Source of the DNA: Lentzea sp033794685
Lineage (GTDB): Bacteria; Actinomycetota; Actinomycetes; Mycobacteriales; Pseudonocardiaceae
Direction: 5' to 3' (one strand)
Assembly (NCBI GenBank): GCA_033794685.1
Contig: JARAYZ010000001.1
DNA length: 64,000 bases
Shown here: piece by piece, positions 17,254-27,180 of the stretch
Layout of the letters: each line of letters begins with the position of its first letter
Position numbering within the stretch: position 1 is the stretch's first letter
The notes under the pieces: generated by a model
Told to the model about the DNA's origin: nothing
Databases searched by the model: none
What the model saw: the letters and a program-made list of their open reading frames with translations, nothing else
Translations under genes and position numbers: made by a program

Positions 17254-17573
17254 GTGGTCACGCCTCCGGGGCGATTGACGAGCTTCAGGGACCTGACCGG
17301 CGCCGTTGCCGGAGTTCACAGTGTTGCAGGCCGGTGGCCGGGGGATGACAGCCGGGTGTCCTGGGTCACTGTGGTACGCCGCGGCCGTACTGAGCCGCAA
17401 CAGGCGCGGCCCACGGGCCATTCGGTCGGCTCGCAACTCGCAGATTTAGCTTGAGGTTTTGATTTCCTCTAGCATTCCGCGACGAATGCGACTGAAGTGG
17501 AGGGCAGTTGTGTCGACTTTGTGCATGAGTTCTGGTGGTAACGGTGGCACAGGCGACGAGGATGAATGCCCAT
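17254..17573. other. Intergenic region with palindrome and possible promoter
   Basis: This 320-bp gap lies between serC and an unknown membrane-protein gene, both on the minus strand. It holds the serC promoter side (first 80 bases), an A+T-richer patch near 17445-17480 with TAGCAT (possible -10), and a perfect palindrome GATGAATG-CC-CATTCATC at 17561-17578 that overlaps the downstream gene's stop. A small plus-strand reading frame begins at 17510. I see no RNA gene or insertion sequence. Confidence 0.4.
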
Positions 17574-17665
17574 TCATCGAAGCTGTGGTGTGCGGCGAGC
17601 TTCTTTCAACTGCAGGCGCATGCCGGCGCGATGGCGAATCGGCAGATCGGAGAGGCGGAACATGA
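17510..17665 (+). CDS. Possible 51-residue cysteine-containing small protein
   Basis: GTG 17510 is preceded by GGAGGG (17499-17504, spacing five) and by a possible promoter patch with TAGCAT. The product would have four cysteines (STLC, DEDEC, VVC, AGAC) and an acidic GTGDEDECPF centre, a composition like a short secreted or modified peptide precursor. However, its second half lies antisense to the 3' end of the next gene, and no modifying enzyme is adjacent. I list it as a weak candidate only. Confidence 0.22.
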   Translation: MSTLCMSSGGNGGTGDEDECPFIEAVVCGELLSTAGACRRDGESADRRGGT

Positions 17666-18464
17666 TCATTTCTTGGCCGCCGTCGTCGACCCTGCGCTGT
17701 AGTCGGATTCCCTTGAAGGCGTCCGTTCTTCCGAGTGGTTCGACGTAGGCCTCCGTGCCCTTCGGGAGGAGAACTCGGTAGGTGGCTCGGAGGGTCGGCT
17801 CCCAGAACATCAGTCCGAACTCGTCCGGTGCCCCGTCGAGAAGCGGTGCGCACCTCTTCGGCCAGACCAGGTCGATGGTGAAGGAGACTTCGGAGTTCGC
17901 CGCCAGTGGTGTGTGGAAATGCGCGATCGCTGCCATGGATCCCGCTCGTGGCCATAACACCGTCGTGGGCAGTGTCGTGCCCGGCGATCCGTCGATGAGC
18001 AGATTGCGCACGGTGATTTGGATGTTGCGCCGGTCGCGCCTGGGTTGTGACCACCCGCAGCCGAAACGCAGCCGGATGAAGCGCAACTCGGTGCGGGTCA
18101 CTCTGATCTTGATCTTCATTTTGCTGTGCGTGTCGCCGCGGTCGCCGATCACGGCGGTCTCTTCCCAGTTGATCACCTGGAATGCTGGACCTCCGGAGCT
18201 GATGAGCATGCTGTACTTGGCCACCAGTTCCCTGAGGGTCTCGAGTTCGCGCCGCTCCGCGTTGCGGTAGGTCAACAACGTGATTCCAGCGGTCACGATC
18301 AGGAGTACGGCGGTGACGAGTGCGCCGGCCTTTACGGCCGTGCTGCCGAGCACCGCTCCGAGCAACACGGCGAAAGACATCAAGCCGACGGCGGCTCTGA
18401 CCACTGCCGCAGGACCGTGCCCGCGGAGGTATCCCTCCAGGAAGAGAACGGCCTCTCGCAGCAT
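17574..18464 (-). CDS. Membrane protein of unknown function
   Basis: This 296-residue protein begins with a short amphipathic stretch and two adjacent transmembrane helices (about residues 20-40 and 44-65), followed by a cytoplasmic or outer beta-rich domain of about 220 residues with many alternating hydrophobic/charged strands (KMKIKIRVTRTELRFIRLRF; SEVSFTIDLVWP). No known motif is visible. The base composition is less extreme than neighbouring genes, with more A and T at wobble positions, which could mean recent acquisition. It is a lone gene with gaps of about 160 and 320 bp on either side. Confidence 0.55.
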   Translation of the reverse strand: MLREAVLFLEGYLRGHGPAAVVRAAVGLMSFAVLLGAVLGSTAVKAGALVTAVLLIVTAGITLLTYRNAERRELETLRELVAKYSMLISSGGPAFQVINWEETAVIGDRGDTHSKMKIKIRVTRTELRFIRLRFGCGWSQPRRDRRNIQITVRNLLIDGSPGTTLPTTVLWPRAGSMAAIAHFHTPLAANSEVSFTIDLVWPKRCAPLLDGAPDEFGLMFWEPTLRATYRVLLPKGTEAYVEPLGRTDAFKGIRLQRRVDDGGQEMIMFRLSDLPIRHRAGMRLQLKEARRTPQLR

Positions 18465-18624
18465 CTGTCCCCCCGACTCATGTTGCGGACCGGGTCGACG
18501 GCTGTCCGCGACAGCTGAATGGCCAGATTGCAGGGTTGGATCTCAGATCGTCAGAGATGTACCTGAACGGTCGCGGGAATGAGGCACCTTTCGCTGAGTT
18601 GCAGTAGTCCTGCTCAACGGAGCG

Positions 18625-19227
18625 TCACTGCAGCATGCCGCGATCCATCGCAGTGGTGACCGCTGCCGTCCGGTCGGACACGCCGAGTTTGTTGAACACC
18701 CGCAACAGGTGCGTCTTCACGGTCGCCTCAGAGATGAACAAGGTCCGACCGATCTCAACATTGGACATCCCCTTGGCGACCAGTTTCAGCACCTCCACCT
18801 CCCGAGCCGACAGCGGCGGAGTCCGAACCTGCCCGACCACCTTGGCGACCATCGACGGCGCCAGCACCGTCTCCCCACGCGCAGCCGCCCGGATCGCCGC
18901 GATCAGGTCCTCGGTGGTCGAGTCCTTCAACAGGTACCCGGACGCCCCAGCCTCAACGGCGCGAAGAATGTCCGAATCGGTCTCGTAAGTGGTCAACACG
19001 AGCACCCGAGGCCCGGTCCCGACGATCCGAGCGGTCGCCGCCACACCGTCCATTTCGGGCATCCGCAGGTCCATCAGCACGACGTCCGGCTTCAGCGAAG
19101 CAGCCTGGGCGATCGCCTCCTGCCCGGACCCGGCGTCACCGACGACCTCCAGGTCGTCCCCCACGAGCATCCCGCGCAGCCCCTGACGCACCACGGGGTG
19201 GTCGTCCACCAGCAGAATCCTGATCAC
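18625..19227 (-). CDS. NarL/LuxR-family response regulator
   Basis: This 200-residue response regulator has a receiver domain (acidic pocket VDDHP; phospho-aspartate in VVLMDLRMP; lysine in YLLKDST) and a C-terminal LuxR helix-turn-helix (LSAREVEVLKLVAKGMSNVEIG ... ATVKTHL). GTG 19227 overlaps the kinase stop as GTGA. It is the last gene of an ABC exporter-kinase-regulator operon and probably controls that exporter. Confidence 0.9.
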   Translation of the reverse strand: MIRILLVDDHPVVRQGLRGMLVGDDLEVVGDAGSGQEAIAQAASLKPDVVLMDLRMPEMDGVAATARIVGTGPRVLVLTTYETDSDILRAVEAGASGYLLKDSTTEDLIAAIRAAARGETVLAPSMVAKVVGQVRTPPLSAREVEVLKLVAKGMSNVEIGRTLFISEATVKTHLLRVFNKLGVSDRTAAVTTAMDRGMLQ

Positions 19228-20279
19228 AGCGGCACCTCCACCAACACCGACGCCCCCTCGTCCGAAGACAGCGACAGCGTCCCACCCACCTGTTCCAGCC
19301 TTGCGCGCATGCCCCGCAGGCCGAAGCCCTCCGGGGCGTCGCCGAACCCGCGGCCGTCGTCGCGCACCTCCAGCGAGATGCCGTCCTCGTCGAACCTCAT
19401 CACGACGTCGACCCGCGTGGCGCCGGAATGCCGGGCCACGTTGGTCAATGCCTCCTGCGCTGTTCGCAGCAGCACCACGTCCACCGAGGTCGCCAGCGGC
19501 ACCACGTCCCCGATCACCCGGAACGACGAGGGCAGCGACACGCCGGAAACCAGTCGCCGCAACGCGTCCTCCAGGGAGGAACCGTCCAAAGGCGACGGTG
19601 CGTTGGACGCGACCAGGGCGCGGGCCTCGCGCAGGTTCTCGCGCGCGGTCTGCAGGGCCAGGTCCACGTTCGGTTGTGCGGCCTGCAGCAGTGTGATGAT
19701 CGACGTGAAGCCCTGGGCGAGCGTGTCGTGGATCTCGGCGGACCAGCGGGCTCGTTCGGCCTCGATGGTGAGTGCCTCGATCTTGTCGAGCAGCAGTGCG
19801 CGTTGTTTGCTCTGGTCGGACATGCGTCCGATGGCCCAGCCGAACGCCTGGGAGAAGCCGATGATCAGCAACGCGGCCGGCCACGGCAGTGCCGGCACGG
19901 CACCCGCTGCCCAGGTCAGGATCTGCGGCGTCAGCACGAACAACACCATCGGCACGAACGCCCAGGCGACCGGCAGCACCATGTAGATCTGCGGGACCAG
20001 GCCGAACAGGGCGAAGGTCGCGTTGCCGCTGAACCACACCGCCGGCGCGAAGGTGGCGAGCGAGCCTGCCGCGTAGACGAAACCGTTCCAGCCGTCCTCG
20101 CTGCGCCTGACCAGCTTGATGCCGTAGAGCAGGAACCACACGCCGTTGAGGCCCAACAACCCCGCCGACCACAGGCGGTCGGCGAGGGTGTTGTTGTCTA
20201 TCAGGATCAGCACGAGCGCGGTGGCCTGCGTGATCGCGAAGAGCACGTACCAGGTGATCAGCGACTGGTGTTGCTCCAC
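19224..20279 (-). CDS. DesK-type sensor histidine kinase
   Basis: This 351-residue kinase has five or six transmembrane helices in the first 150 residues with little loop sequence, so it probably senses the membrane itself. A HisKA_3 dimerisation domain follows with the phospho-accepting histidine in WSAEIHDTLAQGF, and the HATPase domain has AQEALTNVARHSGA (N-box) and DDGRGF and GFGLRGM boxes. This is the DesK/LiaS class. GTG 20279 overlaps the permease end by 22 bases and has AGGA about seven bases upstream. Confidence 0.88.
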   Translation of the reverse strand: MEQHQSLITWYVLFAITQATALVLILIDNNTLADRLWSAGLLGLNGVWFLLYGIKLVRRSEDGWNGFVYAAGSLATFAPAVWFSGNATFALFGLVPQIYMVLPVAWAFVPMVLFVLTPQILTWAAGAVPALPWPAALLIIGFSQAFGWAIGRMSDQSKQRALLLDKIEALTIEAERARWSAEIHDTLAQGFTSIITLLQAAQPNVDLALQTARENLREARALVASNAPSPLDGSSLEDALRRLVSGVSLPSSFRVIGDVVPLATSVDVVLLRTAQEALTNVARHSGATRVDVVMRFDEDGISLEVRDDGRGFGDAPEGFGLRGMRARLEQVGGTLSLSSDEGASVLVEVPL

Positions 20280-21076
20280 TTGAAGGTCCTGCTGACGAGA
20301 ACCAGACCCACGATCGTCCAGGCCCCGAGCACCAGCGCGATCTTGCCGAGCTCCCATGATCCCGCCGCCTCCATCACCGCGTAGTCGTCGTTCAGCGCGA
20401 ACACCGAGCGGAAACCCTGACACACCCACTTCAGCGGGAAGAACGAACCCACCGTGCGCAGCGACTCGGGCAGCGCCGACTGCATGATGAACACACCGCT
20501 GAGGAACTGCAGCACGATGTACGGCAGGTTCAGCACGCCCGCCGCGTTGCGCGTGGACTTCGCGATCGAGCTCAGCGCCACGCCGATCAGCGAGCACGCG
20601 ATGACGCCGAGGGTGAAGACCCAGGCGAACGTCAGCCACTTCGTCGCGCTCGTCGGCAGTTCCAGGTCGAACCGCAGCACGGCCACCACGAGCAGCAGCA
20701 CGGCTTCGAACAGGCTGGACACGAAGACCAGGACGATCTTGCCGATGAAGTAGGACGTGAACGGCATCGGCGTGCCGCGCAGGCGTTTGAGCGTGCCGTC
20801 CTCGCGGTCGGCCACGACGCTCATGCCGAGTCCGACGAACGACGTCGAGATGATGCCGGCACCGATCATGCTGGCCGCGAACATCTGCGCGGCGGCGACC
20901 TCCTTCACGTACACGGTGCCGAGCAGCAGCATCAGCAGCGCGGGCAGCGAGATCGTGAAGATGAGGTTTTCCTTCTGCCGGAAGAACTCCCGCAGCTCGG
21001 TCGCACCCCTCGAGAGACCGAGCGACAGGGTCGAGGGCAGAGCGGCTGCCGTTTTCGAAGGGGCAGCGGTGGTCAT
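20258..21076 (-). CDS. ABC-2 type permease
   Basis: This 272-residue integral membrane protein has six helices and the ABC-2 topology with a short amphipathic N-terminus (ELREFFRQKENLIFTISLPALLMLLLG). With the upstream ATPase it forms a DrrAB-like exporter, probably for a drug or lipid. It is coupled to the ATPase by an ATGA overlap, and its 3' end overlaps the kinase gene, so exporter and sensor are made together. Confidence 0.85.
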   Translation of the reverse strand: MTTAAPSKTAAALPSTLSLGLSRGATELREFFRQKENLIFTISLPALLMLLLGTVYVKEVAAAQMFAASMIGAGIISTSFVGLGMSVVADREDGTLKRLRGTPMPFTSYFIGKIVLVFVSSLFEAVLLLVVAVLRFDLELPTSATKWLTFAWVFTLGVIACSLIGVALSSIAKSTRNAAGVLNLPYIVLQFLSGVFIMQSALPESLRTVGSFFPLKWVCQGFRSVFALNDDYAVMEAAGSWELGKIALVLGAWTIVGLVLVSRTFKWSNTSR

Positions 21077-21897
21077 TTGATCAGCTCCAGGTAGACGTCT
21101 TCCAGCGACGGACGGGTGACGACGAGCTCGGCCAGTTCGCCGCGGTGCGACAGTTCGGCGATCGTCTTGGTCGGCTCGGAGGTCCTGATCTCGCGGTAGC
21201 CGTTGTCGGACAGCCAGCGGACGGTGGCGTCGGCGTGGGCGCGGCCACCGAGCGTCTGCGGCGTGCCCTCGGCGACGATGCGTCCACCGGCGAGCACGGC
21301 GACGCGGTCGGCGAGCGCCTCGGCCTCGTCGAGGTAGTGCGTGGTCAGCAGGATCGTGGTGCCCTCGGAGGCGAGCAGCTTGAGCAGGCCCCAGAACTGG
21401 CGGCGCGCCTCGGGGTCGAACCCGGTGGTCGGCTCGTCCAGGAACACGAGTTCGGGACGGCCGATGATGCCGAGCGCCACGTCGAGCCGGCGCCGCTGGC
21501 CACCGGAGAGCGTGCCGGCGCGGGACTTCGCCTTCTCGGTGAGTCCGACGAGGTCGATGACCTCCTCGGGGTCACGCGGGTCGCCGTAGTACTTGGCGTA
21601 GTGGTGCACGGCCTCGCGCACCGTCAGCGTGGCGGCGTCGGTCGCGCTCTGCAGCACGATGCCGAGCTTCGAACGCCAGTCGCGACCGGCCTTGGCCGGG
21701 TCCGCGCCGAGCACGCTGACCTCACCGGCGTCCCGGTCGCGGTGTCCCTCCAGGATCTCGACGCTGGTGGTCTTGCCGGCGCCGTTCGGGCCGAGCACCG
21801 CGAAGACCTCACCGCGGGCGACGTCGAGGTCCACCCCTGCCACCGCCTGGTGGTCTTTGTAGGCCTTCCTCAGGCCCCTCACTCGGATCGCGTTCAT
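21073..21897 (-). CDS. ABC-2 exporter ATPase (DrrA/NatA-like)
   Basis: This 274-residue ATPase has Walker A GPNGAGKTT, Q-loop VLQSAT, signature LSGGQRRR, Walker B VFLDEPTTGFD and switch histidine LTTHYLDEAEALADR. The FDPEARRQFW sequence and the C-terminal extension of about 60 residues place it in the DrrA/NatA branch that drives ABC-2 permeases. It is the first gene of the ATPase-permease-kinase-regulator operon. Its 144-bp divergent region with the urease operon contains a CCGGTT-GTC-AACCGG palindrome near 21950. Confidence 0.9.
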   Translation of the reverse strand: MNAIRVRGLRKAYKDHQAVAGVDLDVARGEVFAVLGPNGAGKTTSVEILEGHRDRDAGEVSVLGADPAKAGRDWRSKLGIVLQSATDAATLTVREAVHHYAKYYGDPRDPEEVIDLVGLTEKAKSRAGTLSGGQRRRLDVALGIIGRPELVFLDEPTTGFDPEARRQFWGLLKLLASEGTTILLTTHYLDEAEALADRVAVLAGGRIVAEGTPQTLGGRAHADATVRWLSDNGYREIRTSEPTKTIAELSHRGELAELVVTRPSLEDVYLELIK

Positions 21898-22041
21898 GTC
21901 GTCAATCCTGCGATTTCGAGGGGTCCGCGCGGGACGACCGTGCCGCTGACCCCGGTTGTCAACCGGTCGGTGGACACGCGGTCGTGTTTCGGCCGTGTTT
22001 CCACTCCGGGATAGCGCGCTTTCCCGTGTTAGAACGGCGGG

Positions 22042-22641
22042 GTGCATCTGACGCCGCATGAACGCGACAAGCTCCTCGTGCACGTCGCCGCCGACGTGGC
22101 GCGGCGCAGGCTCGAGCGCGGGGTGCTGCTCAACTACCCCGAGGCCGTCGCGTTGATCACCGACCACGTGCTGGAGGGCGCGCGGGACGGCCGCACGGTC
22201 AGCGAGCTCATGGAGAGCGGACGGACGGTGCTCGCACCGGAGCAGGTCATGCGCGGGGTGCCGGAGATGATCGACTCGGTCCAGGCGGAGGCGACGTTCC
22301 CGGACGGCACGAAGCTCGTCACCGTCCACCACCCGATCGCGCCCTCGGCCGGACCGGCGCCGGGCGAGGTGGTCGTCGGCTCCGAGCCCGTCGAGCTCAA
22401 CCCCGGCCGCCCGCGCGTGACGATGGTCGTCGTGAACGTCGCCGACCGGCCCGTCCAGGTCGGCTCGCACTTCCACTTCGCGTCGGTGAACTCCGGGCTC
22501 TCGTTCGACCGGGAGACCGCGTTCGGCTACCGGCTCGACATCCCGGCGGGGACGGCCGTGCGGTTCGAGCCCGGCGTTGAACGCGAGGTCACGCTGGTTC
22601 CGCTGGCAGGCTTGAGGATCGTCCGGGGGTTGCAGCGATGA
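22042..22641 (+). CDS. ureAB: Urease gamma/beta subunit fusion
   Basis: This 199-residue protein joins the urease gamma and beta subunits. Residues 1-100 are UreA-like (MHLTPHERDKLLVHVAADVARRRLERG; LNYPEAVALI), and the rest is UreB-like (GEVVVGSEPVELNPGRP; GSHFHFASVN). Such fusions occur in several actinobacteria and Helicobacter. The subunit forms the structural frame around UreC in the urea-hydrolysing enzyme. The start is GTG 22042; a TAGAAC sequence six bases before it may be a -10 box of a leaderless mRNA. The stop overlaps ureC (ATGA). Confidence 0.92.
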   Translation: MHLTPHERDKLLVHVAADVARRRLERGVLLNYPEAVALITDHVLEGARDGRTVSELMESGRTVLAPEQVMRGVPEMIDSVQAEATFPDGTKLVTVHHPIAPSAGPAPGEVVVGSEPVELNPGRPRVTMVVVNVADRPVQVGSHFHFASVNSGLSFDRETAFGYRLDIPAGTAVRFEPGVEREVTLVPLAGLRIVRGLQR

Positions 22642-24320
22642 TCGACCGCGAACGTTATGCCGAGCTGCTCGGGCCGACGGTCGGTGACCGGATCCGGCTC
22701 GCCGACACGGACCTGTTCATCGAGGTCACGGAGGACCGTTCGCGTGGTGCCGCGTCCGGTGACGAGGTGATCTTCGGCGGCGGCAAGGTGATCCGCGAGT
22801 CGATGGGCCAGGGCGTCGCGACCAGGGCCGAGGGTGCTCCCGACCTGGTCATCACGGGTGCGGTGATCCTCGACCACTGGGGTGTCGTCAAGGCCGACGT
22901 CGGCGTGCGGGACGGCCGGATCGTCGCGATCGGCAAGGCGGGCAACCCGGACACGATGGACGGCGTGCACCCCGCGCTGGTGATCGGCCCGTCCACGGAG
23001 ATCCTGTCCGGCAACGGGAAGATCCTGACCGCGGGCGGCATCGACTGCCACGTCCACTTCATCTGCCCGCAGATCGTGGACGAGGCGCTGGCGTCCGGGC
23101 TGACGACGTTGATCGGCGGCGGCACCGGCCCGGCGGAGGGCACGAAGGCCACGACGGTCACGCCCGGAGCCTGGTACCTCGACCGCATGCTGACGTCGAT
23201 GGACCACATGCCGGTCAACGTCCTGTTGCTGGGCAAGGGGAACACGGTCTCGGAAGCGGGCCTGCGCGAGCAACTCGCCGGCGGCGCGGGCGGGTTCAAA
23301 CTGCACGAGGACTGGGGCACCACGCCCGCCGCGATCGACGCGTGTCTGAGGGTGGCGGACGAGTCGGGCGTCCAGGTCGCGATCCACACCGACACGTTGA
23401 ACGAAGCCGGGTTCCTGGAGTCCACTGTGGACGCCATCGGTGGCCGGTCGATCAACGCCTACCACTCCGAGGGCGCCGGCGGCGGGCACGCGCCGGACAT
23501 CATCCGCGTGGTCTCGCTGCCGAACGTGCTGCCGTCGTCGACGAACCCGACCCGCCCGCACACCATCAACACGCTCGAAGAACACCTCGACATGCTGATG
23601 GTGTGCCACCACCTCAACCCGTCCGTGCCGGAGGACCTGGCGTTCGCGGAGTCGCGCATCCGCCCGACCACGATCGCGGCCGAGGACCTGCTGCACGACC
23701 TGGGTGCGATCTCGATGATCTCGTCCGACTCGCAGGCGATGGGCCGCGTCGGTGAGGTGATCATCCGGACCTGGCAGACCGCGCACGTCATGTCGTCGCG
23801 GCGGTCTCTGGACTCGAACCTGCGGGCGCGGCGGTACGTCGCCAAGTACACGATCAACCCCGCAGTGGCGCACGGGATCGCGTCCGAGGTCGGGTCCGTC
23901 GAGGTCGGCAAGCTGGCCGACCTGGTGTTGTGGGAGCCCAAGTTCTTCGGTGTGCGGCCTTCGGTGGTGCTGAAGGGCGGGTTCATCGCGTGGGGTGCGA
24001 TGGGTGACGCGAACGCCTCGATCCCGACGCCGCAACCGGTGTGGGCACGGCCGATGTTCGGCGCGACGGCCGGTGCGGCCTCTTCGGTGTTCTTCGTGGC
24101 GCCCGAGGCCGTCGAGGCGGGGATCGGGGAGCGGTACGCGCGGCGGGTGCTGCCGGTGACCTCGACCCGGTCGGTGACCAAGGCGGACATGGTGTTGAAC
24201 GACGCGATGCCGGACGTCCGGGTCGATCCGGACAGCTTCGCCGTGCACGTCGACGGCGACCTGGTCGTGCCCTCACCTGTGGCGGAACTGCCTCTCGCGC
24301 AACGATATTTCCTGTTCTGA
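22638..24320 (+). CDS. ureC: Urease alpha subunit
   Basis: UreC (560 residues, full length) is the catalytic nickel amidohydrolase that converts urea to ammonia and carbamate. Visible active-site features are the metal-binding HVHFICPQ, the carbamylated lysine in GGFKLHEDWG, further metal and substrate histidines in IHTDTLNE and YHSEGAGGGHAPD, and the mobile-flap VCHHLN with its cysteine. All are intact. The gene is coupled to ureAB by an ATGA overlap and to ureF by a one-base TGATG overlap. The product supplies ammonium as nitrogen source and needs UreF, G and D to load nickel. Confidence 0.96.
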   Translation: MIDRERYAELLGPTVGDRIRLADTDLFIEVTEDRSRGAASGDEVIFGGGKVIRESMGQGVATRAEGAPDLVITGAVILDHWGVVKADVGVRDGRIVAIGKAGNPDTMDGVHPALVIGPSTEILSGNGKILTAGGIDCHVHFICPQIVDEALASGLTTLIGGGTGPAEGTKATTVTPGAWYLDRMLTSMDHMPVNVLLLGKGNTVSEAGLREQLAGGAGGFKLHEDWGTTPAAIDACLRVADESGVQVAIHTDTLNEAGFLESTVDAIGGRSINAYHSEGAGGGHAPDIIRVVSLPNVLPSSTNPTRPHTINTLEEHLDMLMVCHHLNPSVPEDLAFAESRIRPTTIAAEDLLHDLGAISMISSDSQAMGRVGEVIIRTWQTAHVMSSRRSLDSNLRARRYVAKYTINPAVAHGIASEVGSVEVGKLADLVLWEPKFFGVRPSVVLKGGFIAWGAMGDANASIPTPQPVWARPMFGATAGAASSVFFVAPEAVEAGIGERYARRVLPVTSTRSVTKADMVLNDAMPDVRVDPDSFAVHVDGDLVVPSPVAELPLAQRYFLF

Positions 24321-24917
24321 TGCTGACCGCGCTGATCCTCGCCGACTCCCGGTTCCCCGGTGGCGGCCACGTGCACTCCGGTGGACTGGAGGAGGCCGCC
24401 GCGCGCGGGCTGGTGCACGACGAGTCGTCGCTGGAGTCGTTCCTGCACGGGCGTTTGCTCGGTGCCGGGTTGCTGGCGGCAGGGTTCGCCGCCGCGGCGG
24501 CCCGGGGTGAGGATCTGGTGTTGCTCGACGCGGAGTTGGACGCGCGCACGCCCTCTCCTGCTCAGCGTGCGGCTTCGCGGGCGCAGGGGCGGGGGATGCT
24601 GCGGGCCGCTCGGCGGGCCTGGCCTTCTGCCCGGCTGGACGCGTTGCCTCGCGATCCGCATCAGCCGTTGGTGATCGGGGTGTTGGTGGGCGATGCGTTC
24701 GAAGCTGCGTTGACCTGCGCTTATCTTGCGGTGAGCGGACCGGCGTCGGCGGCTGTGCGATTGCTGGGGCTGGATCCGTTCGGGGTCAACGCGATCGTCG
24801 CTTCACTGGCGGTCGAGGAAGTTGCTTCGCGGGCCTGCGTCGAGCTGCCCGCGCTGGGTTCACCTGCCTTGGACCTGCTGGCCGAGGCACACGTCCGACG
24901 TGAAGGGGTGCGTCTCT

Positions 24918-24928
<11 letters not shown>
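24320..24928 (+). CDS. ureF: Urease accessory protein UreF
   Basis: UreF (202 residues) is an all-helical accessory protein that, with UreD and UreG, forms the complex that inserts nickel into apo-urease. The N-terminal LADSRFPGGGHVHSGGLE corresponds to the family's SDSAFPTGGFAHSGGLE motif, and the C-terminal RLLGLDPFGVNAIVASL is typical. ATG 24320 is fixed by the overlap with the ureC stop. Its codon use turns toward TTG, GGG and CGG compared with ureC. The end overlaps the likely start of ureG. Confidence 0.88.
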
Positions 24929-25549
<621 letters not shown>

Positions 25550-25553
<4 letters not shown>

Positions 25554-26251
25554 AGGCCTCAGCTCGGTTGGTGGTGGCGTTGGACTCGCACGGCAACAGC
25601 GTGGTGCGAGTTCTGCGGTCGATGACACCGTTGACATTGGTGCCGCATCGGCGCGTGGGGCCGGTTGCGTTGGTGCACCTGGTTTCCTCGGTGACGGCAC
25701 CGCTGGGCGGAGATTCGTTGTCCCTGACCGTCGAAGTCGGTCCTGGAGCCTCGCTCGAGCTTCGAGGTGTTGCGGCGACGTTGTTGTTGCCCGGTTCGTC
25801 CGGTGAGGCCTCTTCGTCCTTGGTCAGGTTTTTCGTGGAGGGGTCGGTTTCCTACCTGCCCGAGCCGACGGTCGTGACCCGGCGGGCGAACCACACCGCA
25901 GTGGTGGAAGCCGAATTGGACGGTCACGCAGAGTTGCGATTTCGTGAAGTTCTCGTGTTGGGGCGGGCGGGGGAGGCTGCCGGCACGTTGTCGTCCACTG
26001 TGCGCGCAACTCGTTGTGGGGCGCCGTTGTTGCACCAGCAGCTGGTGGTGGGTGACCCGTTGGTGGACCGGTCGTCTGCCGGATTGGCGGGGTGTCGGGT
26101 CGTCGGCACCGAGTTGGTTCTCGACTCGGTGGAGAGGGCGGCCGGCGGCGGTGAGTGGTGGAGCGTGGTTCCGTTGGCAGCAGGCGGAACCCTCGCCACC
26201 GCACTGGGTGATGACGTGGTCACTGTCACACGTGTGCTCGATGCCATCTGA
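25550..26251 (+). CDS. ureD: Urease accessory protein UreD (UreH)
   Basis: UreD (233 residues) is the scaffold of the nickel-insertion complex with UreF and UreG. It is a beta-helical protein, seen here as alternating strands such as GDSLSLTVEVGPGASLELRGVAATLLLPG, followed by SYLPEPTVVTRRANHTAVVEAEL, which matches the family's 'PEPvip...a.' region. It is the last urease gene, and 155 bp separate it from pdxH. No nickel transporter gene is seen nearby. GTG 25550 is fixed by the overlap with ureG. Confidence 0.85.
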
Positions 26252-26406
26252 CTCGATCACGGACTCGATCCAGAACTGTTCTTTGCACGGACAGTCACCG
26301 TTCAGGTGGTGGTCATCACCGCGCAGGCGGTTTCGGGATCGGGTCGCCGTGCGTATGGTCGCGGGTCCAGGGACCACGAGTTCTGCCGCTGCTTGGAGGT
26401 TCGCCG

Positions 26407-27063
26407 ATGACGGAGACCACGAACATCGCACTGCCGGCGATGCGCGTGTCCTACGAGCAGGGCTCGCTCAGCGAGACCGAGCTTGCCGCCACCTGGCACG
26501 AACAGCTCCAGCTGTGGCTGGATCAGGCCGCCGGCGCGGGTCTTGCCGAGCCGAACGCGATGGTGCTCGCGACGACCGACGTGAAGGGCCGGCCTTCGTC
26601 GCGGACCGTGCTGGCCAAGGGGCTGGATGCTCGTGGGCTGGTGTTCTACACCAACTACACGTCGAACAAGTCGCACGACCTGATGGCCACTCGGTATGCG
26701 TCGGCGACGTTCCCGTGGTTCGCGATGCAGCGGCAGGCGCACGTGCGTGGTGTCGTGGAGAAGGTCGGGCCGGTGGAGACCGCCGAGTACTGGAACTCCC
26801 GGCCTCGGGGGTCGCAGATCGGGGCTTGGGCCTCGCCGCAGTCCCGGGTTGTGACTGGGCGGTCCACTTTGGATTCCGCGTTGCACAAGATCGAGCGGCA
26901 GTTCGCCGACACCGAGAAGATTCCTGTGCCGCCGCACTGGGGTGGGTGGCGGATTCGGCCTGAGGAGGTCGAGTTCTGGCAGGGGCGGCGGGATCGGATG
27001 CATGACCGGTTGCGGTTCCGGGATGGGCGGGATGGGTGGTCGTTGGAGCGGGTCGCTCCGTAG
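26407..27063 (+). CDS. pdxH: Pyridoxamine 5'-phosphate oxidase
   Basis: PdxH (218 residues) oxidises pyridoxine or pyridoxamine 5'-phosphate to pyridoxal 5'-phosphate with FMN and oxygen. FMN-contact sequences RTVLAKGLDARGLVFYTNYTSNKSHDL are intact, as is the family C-terminal signature WGGWRIRPEEVEFWQGRRDRMHDR and the final arginine-rich LERVAP-type ending. It supplies the cofactor for SerC and other enzymes here. GGAGG lies seven bases before the ATG. A possible -10 (TATGGT, 26353-26358) is upstream. An intrinsic terminator follows. Confidence 0.93.
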   Translation: MTETTNIALPAMRVSYEQGSLSETELAATWHEQLQLWLDQAAGAGLAEPNAMVLATTDVKGRPSSRTVLAKGLDARGLVFYTNYTSNKSHDLMATRYASATFPWFAMQRQAHVRGVVEKVGPVETAEYWNSRPRGSQIGAWASPQSRVVTGRSTLDSALHKIERQFADTEKIPVPPHWGGWRIRPEEVEFWQGRRDRMHDRLRFRDGRDGWSLERVAP

Positions 27064-27095
27064 GTTGGTTGGTTGATTGATTGGGACTTTTTTGC

Positions 27096-27130
27096 GGGGC
27101 GCTTCCTGTGGGCGGGAGGCGCCCCTTTTT
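27096..27130 (+). terminator. Intrinsic terminator of pdxH
   Basis: GGGGCGCTTCC (27096-27106) pairs with GGAGGCGCCCC (27115-27125) with one G-T wobble, followed directly by TTTTT (27126-27130). It starts 33 bases after the pdxH stop. Confidence 0.9.
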
Positions 27131-27180
27131 GTGTTCCGCTGGCTTTGGCCCGGTGGTTGGGTTGCGGGCGGCGTGGTTGC

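Noticed and set aside
22527..24248. A 573-codon minus-strand frame across ureC
   Set aside because: It is a shadow of ureC with low-complexity Arg/His sequence. The plus strand holds all urease active-site motifs.
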